Assembly (NCBI GenBank): GCA_037349105.1 | Contig: JAYJMM010000036.1 | Location: 124,001-188,000, forward strand | Direction: 5' to 3' | Origin: Limnomonas spitsbergensis | Taxonomy: Eukaryota; Chlorophyta; Chlorophyceae; Chlamydomonadales | DNA: 64,000 bases | Part shown: piece after piece, positions 25,339 through 37,700 of the stretch | Position numbering within the stretch: position 1 is the stretch's first letter | Layout of the letters: the number at the start of each line of letters is the position of its first letter | Translations under genes and position numbers: made by a program | The notes under the pieces: model-generated | Database searches by the model: none | What the model was told of the DNA's origin: nothing | What the model saw: only the letters and a program-made list of their open reading frames with translations

Positions 25339-28300
25339 TCATTTGGCTGTTGAGAAGCAGGATGGGAAGACGGTAGAGCATGTGTAGTCATTTGGCTGTT
25401 GAGAAGCAGGATGGGAGGACAGGGGAGCAGGTGGAGTGATTTGGCTGTTGAGAAGCATGATGGGAGGACGGGTGAGCAGATGGAGTGCTTTAGATGTTGA
25501 GAAGCAGGATGGGAGGACGAGGGAGCAGGTGGAGTGATTTGGCTGTTGAGAAGCAGGATGGGAGGACAGGGGAGCAGATGGAGTGCTTTGGATGCTGAGC
25601 AACAGGATGGGAGGACAGGGGAGCAGGTGGAGTGATTTGGCTGTTGAGAAGCAGGATGGGAGGACGAGGGAGCAGTAGGAGTGCTTTGGCTGTTGAGAAG
25701 CAGGATGGGAGGACAGGGGAGCAGGTGGAGTGCTTTGGCTGTTGAGAAGCAGGATGGGAGGACGGGGGAGCAGGTGGAGTGATTTGGCTGTTGAGAAGCA
25801 GGATGGGAGGACGGGGGAGCAGGTGTAGTGCTTTGGCTGTTGACAAGCAAGATGGGAGGACGAGGGAGCAGGTGGAGTGATTTGGCTGTTGAGAAGCAGG
25901 ATGGGAGGACGAGGGAGCAGGTGGAGTGCTTTGGCTGTTGAGAAGCAGGATGGGAGGACGAGGGAGCATGTGGAGTGCTTTGGCTGTTGAGAAGCAGGAT
26001 GGGAAGACGGGGAGCATGTGGAGTGCTTTGGCTGTTGAGAAGCAGGATGGGAGGACGAGGGAGCAGGTGGAGTGCTTTGGCTGTTGAGAAGCAAGATGGG
26101 AGGACGAGGGAACAGGTGGAGTGCTTTGGCTGTTGAGAAGCATGATGGGAGGACAGGGGAGCAGGTGGAGTGCTTTGGCTGTTGAGATGCAGGATAGGAG
26201 GACGGGGGAACAAGTGTAGTGCATTGGCTGTTGAGAAGCAGGCCGAGAGGACGAGGGAGCAGGAGGAGTGCTTTGGCTGTTGAGAAGCAAGATGGGAGGA
26301 CGAGGGAGCAGGTGGAGTGCTTTGGCTGTTGAGAAGCAGGATGGGAGGACGGGGGAGCAGGTGGAGTGCTTTGGCTGTTGAGAAGCATGACGGGAGGACG
26401 GGGGAGCAGGTGTAGTGCATTGGCTGTTGAGAAGCAAGACAAGAGGACGGGGGAGCAGGTGTAGTGCTTTGGCTGTTGACAAGCAAGATGGGAGGACGAG
26501 GGAGCAGGTGGAGTGCTTTGGCTGTTGAGAAGCAGGATGGGAGGACGAGGGAGCATGTGGAGTGCTTTGGCTGTTGAGAAGCAAGATGGGAGGACGAGGG
26601 AGCAGGTGGAGTGCTTTGGCTGTTGAGAAGCAGGACGAGAGGACGAGGGAGCAGGTGGAGTGCTTTGGCTGTTGAGAAGCAAGATGGGAGGACGAGGGAG
26701 CAGGTGGAGTGCTTTGGCTGTTGAGAAGCAGGATGGGAAGACGGTAGAGCATGTGTAGTCATTTGGCTGTTGAGAAGCAGGATGGGAAGACGGTAGAGCA
26801 TGTGTAGTCATTTGGCTGTTGAGAAGCAGGATGGGAGGACAGGGGAGCAGGTAGAGTGATTTGGCTGTTGAGAAGCAGGATGGGAGGACGGGTGAGCAGA
26901 TGGAGTGCTTTGGATGTTGAGAAGCAGGATGGGAGGACGAGGGAGCAGGTGGAGTGATTTGGCTGTTGAGAAGTAGGATGGGAGGACGGGGGAGCAGATG
27001 GAGTGCTTTGGATGTTGAGCAACAGGATGGGAGGACAGGGGAGCAGGTGGAGTGATTTGGCTGTTGAGAAGCAGGATGGGAGGACGAGGGAGCAGTAGGA
27101 GTGCTTTGGCTGTTGAGAAGCAAGATGGGAGGACAGGGGAGCAGGTGGAGTGCTTTGGCTGTTGAGAAGCAGGATGGGAGGATGGGGGAGCAGATGGAGT
27201 GCTTTGGATGTTGAGAAGCAGGATGGGAGGACGAGGGAGCAGTAGGAGTGCTTTGGCTGTTGAGAAGCAGGATGGGAGGACGAGGGAACAGGTGGAGTGC
27301 TTTGGCTGTTGAGAAGCAGGATGGGAGGATAGGGGAGCAGGTGGAGTGATTTGGCTGTTGAGAAGCAGGATGGGAGGACGAGGGAGCAGTAGGAGTGCTT
27401 TGGCTGTTGAGAAGCAGGATGGGAGGACAGGGGAGCAGGTGGAATGCTTTGGCTGTTGAGAAGCAGGATGGGAGGACGGGGGAGCAGGTGTAGTGCATTG
27501 GCTGTTGAGAAGCAGGACGAGAGGACGGGGGAGCAGGTGTAGTGCTTTGGCTGTTGACAAGCAAGATGGGAGGACGGGGGAGCAGGTGGAGTGCTTTGGC
27601 TGTTGAGAAGCAGGATGGGAGGACGAGGGAGCAGGTGAAGTGCTTTGGCTGTTGAGAAGCAGGATGGGAGGACGAGGGAGCATGTGGAGTGCTTTGGCTG
27701 TTGAGAAGCAGGACGAGAGGACGAGGGAGCAGGTGGAGTGCTTTGGCTGTTGAGAAGCAGGATGGGAGGACGAGGGAGCAGGTGGAGTGCTTTGGCTGTT
27801 GAGAAGCAGGATGGGAGGATGGGGGAGCAGATGGAGTGCTTTGGATGTTGAGAAGCAGGATGGGAGGACGAGGGAGCAGTAGGAGTGATTTGGCTGTTGA
27901 GAAGCAGGATGGGAGGACGGGTGAGCAGATGGAGTGCTTTGGATGTTGAGAAGCAGGATGGGAGGACGAGGGAGCATGTGGAGTGCTTTGGCTGTTGAGA
28001 AGCAGGATGGGAAGACGGGGAGCATGTGGAGTGCTTTGGCTGTTGAGAAGCAGGATGGGAGGACGAGGGAGCAGGTGGAGTGCTTTGGCTGTTGAGAAGC
28101 AAGATGGGAGGACGAGGGAACAGGTGGAGTGCTTTGGCTGTTGAGAAGCATGATGGGAGGACAGGGGAGCAGGTGGAGTGCTTTGGCTGTTGAGATGCAG
28201 GATAGGAGGACGGGGGAACAAGTGTAGTGCATTGGCTGTTGAGAAGCAGGCCGAGAGGACGAGGGAGCAGAAGGAGTGCTTTGGCTGTTGAGAAGCAGGA

Positions 28301-31300
28301 TGGGAGGACAGGGGAGCAGGTGGAGTGCTTTGGCTGTTGAGAAGCATGACGGGAGGACGGGGGAGCAGGTGTAGTGCATTGGCTGTTGAGAAGCAAGACA
28401 AGAGGACGGGGGAGCAAATTTGTGCTTTGGCTGTTGACAAGCAAGATGGGAGGACGAGGGAGCAGGTGGAGTGCTTTGGCTGTTGAGAAGCAGGATGGGA
28501 GGACGAGGGAGCATGTGGTGTGCTTTGGCTGTTGAGAAGCAAGATGGGAGGACGAGGGAGCAGGTGGAGTGCTTTGGCTGTTGAGAAGCAGGACGAGAGG
28601 ACGAGGGAGCAGGTGGAGTGCTTTGGCTGTTGAGAAGCAGGATGGGAGGACGAGGGAGCAGGTGGAGTGCTTTGGCTGTTGAGAAGCAGGATGGGAAGAC
28701 GGTAGAGCATGTGTAGTCATTTGGCTGTTGAGAAGCAGGATGGGAAGACGGTAGAGCATGTGTAGTCATTTGGCTGTTGAGAAGCAGGATGGGAGGACAG
28801 GGGAGCAGGTGGAGTGATTTGGCTGTTGAGAAGCAGGATGGGAGGACGGGTGAGCAGATGGAGTGCTTTGGATGTTGAGAAGCAGGATGGGAGGACGAGG
28901 GAGCAGGTGGAGTGATTTGGCTGTTGAGAAGTAGGATGGGAGGACGGGGGAGCAGATGGAGTGCTTTGGATGTTGAGAAACAGGATGGGAGGACAGGGGA
29001 GCAGGTGGAGTGATTTGGCTGTTGAGAAGCAGGATGGGAGGACGAGGGAGCAGTAGGAGTGCTTTGGCTGTTGAGAAGCAAGATGGGAGGACAGGGGAGC
29101 AGGTGGAGTGCTTTGGCTGTTGAGAAGCAGGATGGGAGGATGGGGGAGCATATGGAGTGCTTTGGATGTTGAGAAGCAGGATGGGAGGACGAGGGAGCAG
29201 TAGGAGTGCTTTGGCTGTTGAGAAGCAGGATGGGAGGACGAGGGAACAGGTGGAGTGCTTTGGCTGTTGAGAAGCAGGATGGGAGGATAGGGGAGCAGGT
29301 GGAGTGATTTGGCTGTTGAGAAGCAGGATGGGAGGACGAGGGAGCAGTAGGAGTGCTTTGGCTGTTGAGAAGCAGGATGGGAGGACAGGGGAGCAGGTGG
29401 AATGCTTTGGCTGTTGAGAAGCAGGATGGGAGGACGGGGGAGCAGGTGTAGTGCATTGGCTGTTGAGAAGCAGGACGAGAGGACGGGGGAGCAGGTGTAG
29501 TGCTTTGGCTGTTGACAAGCAAGATGGGAGGACGGGGGAGCAGGTGGAGTGCTTTGGCTGTTGAGAAGCAGGATGGGAGGACGAGGGAGCAGGTGAAGTG
29601 CTTTGGCTGTTGAGAAGCAGGATGGGAGGACGAGATAGCATGTGGAGTGCTTTGGCTGTTGAGAAGCAGGACGAGAGGACGAGGGAGCAGGTGGAGTGCT
29701 TTGGCTGTTGAGAAGCAGGATGGGAGGACGAGGGAGCAGGTGGAGTGCTTTGGCTGTTGAGAAGCAGGATGGGAGGATGGGGGAGCAGATGGAGTGCTTT
29801 GGATGTTGAGAAGCAGGATGGGAGGACGAGGGAGCAGTAGGAGTGCTTTGGCTGTTGAGAAGCAGGATGGGAGGACAGGGGAGCATGTGTAGTCATTTGG
29901 CTGTTGAGAAGCAGGATGGGAAGACGGTAGAGCATGTGTAGTCATTTGGCTGTTGAGAAGCAGGATGGGAGGACAGGGGAGCAGGTGGAGTGATTTGGCT
30001 GTTGAGAAGCATGATGGGAGGACGGGTGAGCAGATGGAGTGCTTTAGATGTTGAGAAGCAGGATGGGAGGACGAGGGAGCAGGTGGAGTGATTTGGCTGT
30101 TGAGAAGCAGGATGGGAGGATAGGGGAGCAGATGGAGTGCTTTGGATGTTGAGCAACAGGATGGGAGGACATGGGAGCAGGTGGAGTGATTTGGCTGTTG
30201 AGAAGCAGGATGGGAGGACGAGGGAGCAGTAGGAGTGCTTTGGCTGTTGAGAAGGAGGATGGGAGGACAGGGGAGCAGGTGGAGTGCTTTGGCTGTTGAG
30301 AAGCAGGATGGGATGACGGGGGAGCAGGTGGAGTGATTTGGCTGTTGAGAAGCAGGATGGGAGGACGGGGGAGCAGGTGTAGTGCTTTGGCTGTTGACAA
30401 GCAAGATGGGAGGACGAGGGAGCAGGTGGAGTGATTTGGCTGTTGAGAAGCAGGATGGGAGGACGAGGGAGCAGGTGGAGTGCTTTGGCTGTTGAGAAGC
30501 AGGATGGGAGGACGAGGGAGCAGGTGGAGTGCTTTGGCTGTTGAGAAGCAGGATGGGAAGACGGGGAGCATGTGGAGTGCTTTGGCTGTTGAGAAGCAGG
30601 ATGGGAGGACGAGGGAGCAGGTGGAGTGCTTTGGCTGTTGAGAAGCAAGATGGGAGGACGAGGGAACAGGTGGAGTGCTTTGGCTGTTGAGAAGCATGAT
30701 GGGAGGACAGGGGAGCAGGTGGAGTGCTTTGGCTGTTGAGATGCAAGATAGGAGGACGGGGGAACAAGTGTAGTGCATTGGCTGTTGAGAAGCAGGCCGA
30801 GAGGACGAGGGAGCAGGTGGAGTGCTTTGGCTGTTGAGAAGCAAGATGGGAGGACGAGGGAGCAGGTGGAGTGCTTTGGCTGTTGAGAAGCAGGATGGGA
30901 GGACAGGGGAGCAGGTGGAGTGCTTTGGCTGTTGAGAAGCATGACGGGAGGACGGGGGAGCAGGTGTAGTGCATTGGCTGTTGAGAAGCAAGACAAGACG
31001 ACGGGGGAGCAGGTGTAGTGCTTTGGCTGTTGACAAGCAAGATGGGAGGACGAGGGAGCAGGTGGAGTGCTTTGGCTGTTGAGAAGCAGGATGGGAGGAC
31101 GAGGGAGCATGTGGTGTGCTTTGGCTGTTGAGAAGCAAGATGGGAGGACGAGGGAGCAGGTGGAGTGCTTTGGCTGTTGAGAAGCAGGACGAGAGGACGA
31201 GGGAGCAGGTGGAGTGCTTTGGCTGTTGAGAAGCAGGATGGGAGGACGAGGGAGCAGGTGGAGTGCTTTGGCTGTTGAGAAGCAGGATGGGAAGACGGTA

Positions 31301-31312
31301 GAGCATGTGTAG
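25339..31312 (+). repeat. 5974-bp higher-order repeat, copy 2
   Basis: This is the second full copy, in direct tandem with the first. Landmarks including GAGCAAATTTGTGC (near 28414) and the double GGTAGAGCATGTGTAGTC units keep their 5974-bp shift. Scattered single-base differences from copy 1 suggest the duplication is old enough to have gathered some substitutions. Confidence 0.85.
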
Positions 31313-34300
31313 TCATTTGGCTGTTGAGAAGCAGGATGGGAAGACGGTAGAGCATGTGTAGTCATTTGGCTGTTGAGAAGCAAGATGGGAGGACAGGGGA
31401 GCAGGTGGAGTGATTTGGCTGTTGAGAAGCAGGATGGGAGGACGAGGGAGCAGGTGGAGTGCTTTGGCTGTTGAGAAGCAGGATGGGAAGACGGTAGAGC
31501 ATGTGTAGTCATTTGGCTGTTGAGAAGCAGGATGGGAAGACGGTAGAGCATGTGTAGTCATTTGGCTGTTGAGAAGCAGGATGGGAGGACAGGGGAGCAG
31601 GTAGAGTGATTTGGCTGTTGAGAAGCAGGATGGGAGGACGGGTGAGCAGATGGAGTGCTTTGGATGTTGAGAAGCAGGATGGGAGGACGAGGGAGCAGGT
31701 GGAGTGATTTGGCTGTTGAGAAGTAGGATGGGAGGACGGGGGAGCAGATGGAGTGCTTTGGATGTTGAGCAACAGGATGGGAGGACAGGGGAGCAGGTGG
31801 AGTGATTTGGCTGTTGAGAAGCAGGATGGGAGGACGAGGGAGCAGTAGGAGTGCTTTGGCTGTTGAGAAGCAAGATGGGAGGACAGGGGAGCAGGTGGAG
31901 TGCTTTGGCTGTTGAGAAGCAGGATGGGAGGATGGGGGAGCAGATGGAGTGCTTTGGATGTTGAGAAGCAGGATGGGAGGACGAGGGAGCAGTAGGAGTG
32001 CTTTGGCTGTTGAGAAGCAGGATGGGAGGACGAGGGAACAGGTGGAGTGCTTTGGCTGTTGAGAAGCAGGATGGGAGGATAGGGGAGCAGGTGGAGTGAT
32101 TTGGCTGTTGAGAAGCAGGATGGGAGGACGAGGGAGCAGTAGGAGTGCTTTGGCTGTTGAGAAGCAGGATGGGAGGACAGGGGAGCAGGTGGAATGCTTT
32201 GGCTGTTGAGAAGCAGGATGGGAGGACGGGGGAGCAGGTGTAGTGCATTGGCTGTTGAGAAGCAGGACGAGAGGACGGGGGAGCAGGTGTAGTGCTTTGG
32301 CTGTTGACAAGCAAGATGGGAGGACGGGGGAGCAGGTGGAGTGCTTTGGCTGTTGAGAAGCAGGATGGGAGGACGAGGGAGCAGGTGAAGGGCTTTGGCT
32401 GTTGAGAAGCAGGATGGGAGGACGAGGGAGCATGTGGAGTGCTTTGGCTGTTGAGAAGCACGACGAGAGGACGAGGGAGCAGGTGGAGTGCTTTGGATGT
32501 TGAGAAGCAGGATGGGAGGACGAGGGAGCAGGTGGAGTGCTTTGGCTGTTGAGAAGCAGGATGGGAGGATGGGGGAGCAGATGGAGTGCTTTGGATGTTG
32601 AGAAGCAGGATGGGAGGACGAGGAAGCAGTAGGAGTGATTTGGCTGTTGAGAAGCAGGATGGGAGGACGGGTGAGCAGATGGAGTGCTTTGGATGTTGAG
32701 AAGCAGGATGGGAGGACGAGGGAGCATGTGGAGTGCTTTGGCTGTTGAGAAGCAGGATGGGAAGACGGGGAGCATGTGGAGTGCTTTGGCTGTTGAGAAG
32801 CAGGATGGGAGGACGAGGGAGCAGGTGGAGTGCTTTGGCTGTTGAGAAGCAAGATGGGAGGACGAGGGAACAGGTGGAGTGCTTTGGCTGTTGAGAAGCA
32901 TGATGGGAGGACAGGGGAGCAGGTGGAGTGCTTTGGCTGTTGAGATGCAGGATAGGAGGACGGGGGAACAAGTGTAGTGCATTGGCTGTTGAGAAGCAGG
33001 CCGAGAGGACGAGGGAGCAGAAGGAGTGCTTTGGCTGTTGAGAAGCAGGATGGGAGGACAGGGGAGCAGGTGGAGTGCTTTGGCTGTTGAGAAGCATGAC
33101 GGGAGGACGGGGGAGCAGGTGTAGTGCATTGGCTGTTGAGAAGCAAGACAAGAGGACGGGGGGGCAGGTGGAGTGCTTTGGCTGTTGAGAAGCAGGATGG
33201 GAGGACGAGGGAGCAAGTGGAGTGCTTTGGCTGTTGAGAAGCAGGATGGGAAGACGGTAGAGCATGTGTAGTCATTTGGCTGTTGAGAAGCAGGATGGGA
33301 AGACGGTAGAGCATGTGTAGTCATTTGGCTGTTGAGAAGCAGGATGGGAGGACAGGGGAGCAGGTGGAGTGATTTGGCTGTTGAGAAGCAGGATGGGAGG
33401 ACGGGTGAGCAGATGGAGTGCTTTGGATGTTGAGAAGCAGGATGGGAGGACGAGGGAGCAGGTGGAGTGATTTGGCTGTTGAGAAGTAGGATGGGAGGAC
33501 GGGGGAGCAGATGGAGTGCTTTGGATGTTGAGCAACAGGATGGGAGGACAGGGGAGCAGGTGGAGTGATTTGGCTGTTGAGAAGCAGGATGGGAGGACGA
33601 GGGAGCAGTAGGAGTGCTTTGGCTGTTGAGAAGCAAGATGGGAGGACAGGGGAGCAGGTGGAGTGCTTTGGCTGTTGAGAAGCAGGATGGGAGGATGGGG
33701 GAGCAGATGGAGTGCTTTGGATGTTGAGAAGCAGGATGGGAGGACGAGGGAGCAGTTGGAGTGCTTTGGCTGTTGAGAAGCAGGATGGGAGGACGAGGGA
33801 ACAGGTGGAGTGCTTTGGCTGTTGAGAAGCAGGATGGGAGGATAGGGGAGCAGGTGGAGTGATTTGGCTGTTGAGAAGCAGGATGGGAGGACGAGGGAGC
33901 AGTAGGAGTGCTTTGGCTGTTGAGAAGCAGGATGGGAGGACAGGGGAGCAGGTGGAATGCTTTGGCTGTTGAGAAGCAGGATGGGAGGACGGGGGAGCAG
34001 GTGTAGTGCATTGGCTGTTGAGAAGCAGGACGAGAGGACGGGGGAGCAGGTGTAGTGCTTTGACTGTTGACAAGCAAGATGGGAGGACGGGGGAGCAGGT
34101 GGAGTGCTTTGGCTGTTGAGAAGCAGGATGGGAGGACGAGGGAGCAGGTGAAGTGCTTTGGCTGTTGAGAAGCAGGATGGGAGGACGAGGGAGCATGTGG
34201 AGTGCTTTGGCTGTTGAGAAGCAGGACGAGAGGACGAGGGAGCAGGTGGAGTGCTTTGGCTGTTGAGAAGCAGGATGGGAGGACGAGGGAGCAGGTGGAG

Positions 34301-35867
34301 TGCTTTGGCTGTTGAGAAGCAGGATGGGAGGATGGGGGAGCAGATGGAGTGCTTTGGATGTTGAGAAGCAGGATGGGAGGACGAGGGAGCAGTAGGAGTG
34401 CTTTGGCTGTTGAGAAGCAGGATGGGAGGACAGGGGAGCATGTGTAGTCATTTGGCTGTTGAGAAGCAGGATGGGAAGACGGTAGAGCATGTGTAGTCAT
34501 TTGGCTGTTGAGAAGCAGGATGGGAGGACAGGGGAGCAGGTGGAGTGATTTGGCTGTTGAGAAGCATGATGGGAGGACGGGTGAGCAGATGGAGTGCTTT
34601 AGATGTTGAGAAGCAGGATGGGAGGACGAGGGAGCAGGTGGAGTGATTTGGCTGTTGAGAAGCAGGATGGGAGGATAGGGGAGCAGATGGAGTGCTTTGG
34701 ATGTTGAGCAACAGGATGGGAGGACATGGGAGCAGGTGGAGTGATTTGGCTGTTGAGAAGCAGGATGGGAGGACGAGGGAGCAGTAGGAGTGCTTTGGCT
34801 GTTGAGAAGGAGGATGGGAGGACAGGGGAGCAGGTGGAGTGCTTTGGCTGTTGAGAAGCAGGATGGGATGACGGGGGAGCAGGTGGAGTGATTTGGCTGT
34901 TGAGAAGCAGGATGGGAGGACGGGGGAGCAGGTGTAGTGCTTTGGCTGTTGACAAGCAAGATGGGAGGACGAGGGAGCAGGTGGAGTGATTTGGCTGTTG
35001 AGAAGCAGGATGGGAGGACGAGGGAGCAGGTGGAGTGCTTTGGCTGTTGAGAAGCAGGATGGGAGGACGAGGGAGCATGTGGAGTGCTTTGGCTGTTGAG
35101 AAGCAGGATGGGAAGACGGGGAGCATGTGGAGTGCTTTGGCTGTTGAGAAGCAGGATGGGAGGACGAGGGAGCAGGTGGAGTGCTTTGGCTGTTGAGAAG
35201 CAAGATGGGAGGACGAGGGAACAGGTGGAGTGCTTTGGCTGTTGAGAAGCATGATGGGAGGACAGGGGAGCAGGTGGAGTGCTTTGGCTGTTGAGATGCA
35301 GGATAGGAGGACGGGGGAACAAGTGTAGTGCATTGGCTGTTGAGAAGCAGGCCGAGAGGACGAGGGAGCAGGTGGAGTGCTTTGGCTGTTGAGAAGCAAG
35401 ATGGGAGGACGAGGGAGCAGGTGGAGTGCTTTGGCTGTTGAGAAGCAGGATGGGAGGACGGGGGAGCAGGTGGAGTGCTTTGGCTGTTGAGAAGCATGAC
35501 GGGAGGACGGGGGAGCAGGTGTAGTGCATTGGCTGTTGAGAAGCAAGACAAGACGACGGGGGAGCAGGTGTAGTGCTTTGGCTGTTGACAAGCAAGATGG
35601 GAGGACGAGGGAGCAGGTGGAGTGCTTTGGCTGTTGAGAAGCAGGATGGGAGGACGAGGGAGCATGTGGTGTGCTTTGGCTGTTGAGAAGCAAGATGGGA
35701 GGACGAGGGAGCAGGTGGAGTGCTTTGGCTGTTGAGAAGCAGGACGAGAGGACGGGGGAGCAGGTGGAGTGCTTTGGCTGTTGAGAAGCAGGATGGGAGG
35801 ACGAGGGAGCAGGTGGAGTGCTTTGGCTGTTGAGAAGCAGGATGGGAAGACGGTAGAGCATGTGTAG
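31313..35867 (+). repeat. 5974-bp higher-order repeat, copy 3 with deletions
   Basis: The third copy is shorter by 1419 bp (4555 instead of 5974). About 1224 bp, or 25 units, is missing just after its start, leaving only about 196 bp (31313-31508) before the part equivalent to 26759 onward. A further 195 bp, or four units, is missing inside. Both losses are close to whole numbers of units. The shift from copy 2 is 4750 bp in the left part and 4555 bp in the right part. Confidence 0.75.
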
Positions 35868-37700
35868 TCATTTGGCTGTTGAGAAGCAGGATGGGAAGAC
35901 GGTAGAGCATGTGTAGTCATTTGGCTGTTGAGAAGCAGGATGGGAGGACAGGGGAGCAGGTGGAGTGATTTGGCTGTTGAGAAGCAGGATGGGAGGACGG
36001 GTGAGCAGATGGAGTGCTTTGGATGTTGAGAAGCAGGATGGGAGGACGAGGGAGCAGGTGGAGTGATTTGGCTGTTGAGAAGTAGGATGGGAGGACGGGG
36101 GAGCAGATGGAGTGCTTTGGATGTTGAGCAACAGGATGGGAGGACAGGGGAGCAGGTGGAGTGATTTGGCTGTTGAGAAGCAGGATGGGAGGACGAGGGA
36201 GCAGTAGGAGTGCTTTGGCTGTTGAGAAGCAAGATGGGAGGACAGGGGAGCAGGTGGAGTGCTTTGGCTGTTGAGAAGCAGGATGGGAGGATGGGGGAGC
36301 AGATGGAGTGCTTTGGATGTTGAGAAGCAGGATGGGAGGACGAGGGAGCAGTAGGAGTGCTTTGGCTGTTGAGAAGCAGGATGGGAGGACGAGGGAACAG
36401 GTGGAGTGCTTTGGCTGTTGAGAAGCAGGATGGGAGGATAGGGGAGCAGGTGGAGTGATTTGGCTGTTGAAAAGCAGGATGGGAGGACGAGGGAGCAGTA
36501 GGAGTGCTTTGGCTGTTGAGAAGCAGGATGGGAGGACAGGGGAGCAGGTGGAATGCTTTGGCTGTTGAGAAGCAGGATGGGAGGACGGGGGAGCAGGTGT
36601 AGTGCATTGGATGTTGAGAAGCAGGACGAGAGGACGGGGGAGCAGGTGTAGTGCTTTGGCTGTTGACAAGCAAGATGGGAGGACGGGGGAGCAGGTGGAG
36701 TGCTTTGGCTGTTGAGAAGCAGGATGGGAGGACGAGGGAGCAGGTGAAGTGCTTTGGCTGTTGAGAAGCAGGATGGGAGGACGAGGGAGCATGTGGAGTG
36801 CTTTGGCTGTTGAGAAGCAGGACGAGAGGACGAGGGAGCAGGTGGAGTGCTTTGGCTGTTGAGAAGCAGGATGGGAGGACGAGGGAGCAGGTGGAGTGAT
36901 TTGGCTGTTGAGAAGCAGGATGGGAAGACGGGGAGCATGTGGAGTGCTTTGGCTGTTGAGAAGCAGGATGGGAGGACGAGGGAGCAGGTGGAGTGCTTTG
37001 GCTGTTGAGAAGCAAGATGGGAGGACGAGGGAACAGGTGGAGTGCTTTGGCTGTTGAGAAGCACGATGGGAGGACAGGGGAGCAGGTGGAGTGCTTTGGC
37101 TGTTGAGAAGCAGGATAGGAGGACGGGGGAACAGGTGTAGTGCATTGGCTGTTGAGAAGCATGCCGAGAGGACGAGGGAGCAGGTGGAGTGCTTTGGCTG
37201 TTGAGAAGCAAGATGGGAGGACGAGGGAGCTGGTGGAGTGCTTTGACTGTTGAGAAGCAGGATGGGAGGACAAGGGAGCAGGTGGAGTGCTTTGGCTATT
37301 GAGAAGCAGGACGGGAGGACGGGGGAGCAGGTGTAGTGCATTGGCTGTTGAGAAGCAAGACAAGAGGACGGGGGAGCAGGTGTAGTGCTTTGGCTGTTGA
37401 CAAGCAAGATGGGAGGACGAGGGAGCAGGTGGAGTGCTTTGGCTGTTGAGAAGCAGGATGGGAGGACGAGGGAGCATGTGGTGTGCTTTGGCTGTTGAGA
37501 AGCAAGATGGGAGGACGAGGGAGCAGGTGGAGTGCTTTGGCTGTTGAGAAGCAGGACGAGAGGACGAGGGAGCAGGTGGAGTGCTTTGGCTGTTGAGAAG
37601 CAGGATGGGAGGACGAGGGAGCAGGTGGAGTGCTTTGGCTGTTGAGAAGCAGGATGGGAAGACGGTAGAGCATGTGTAGTCATTTGGCTGTTGAGAAGCA
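35868..37700 (+). repeat. 5974-bp higher-order repeat, copy 4 (partial)
   Basis: This begins like the segments at 20785, 26759 and 31509, with the same order of ACAGGGGAGCAGG, GGGTGAGCAGATGG, GAAGTAGGATGGG and GAGCAACAGG units. It parts from them from about 36.9 kb and loses clear correspondence near 37.7 kb, where the array becomes degenerate. Confidence 0.65.
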
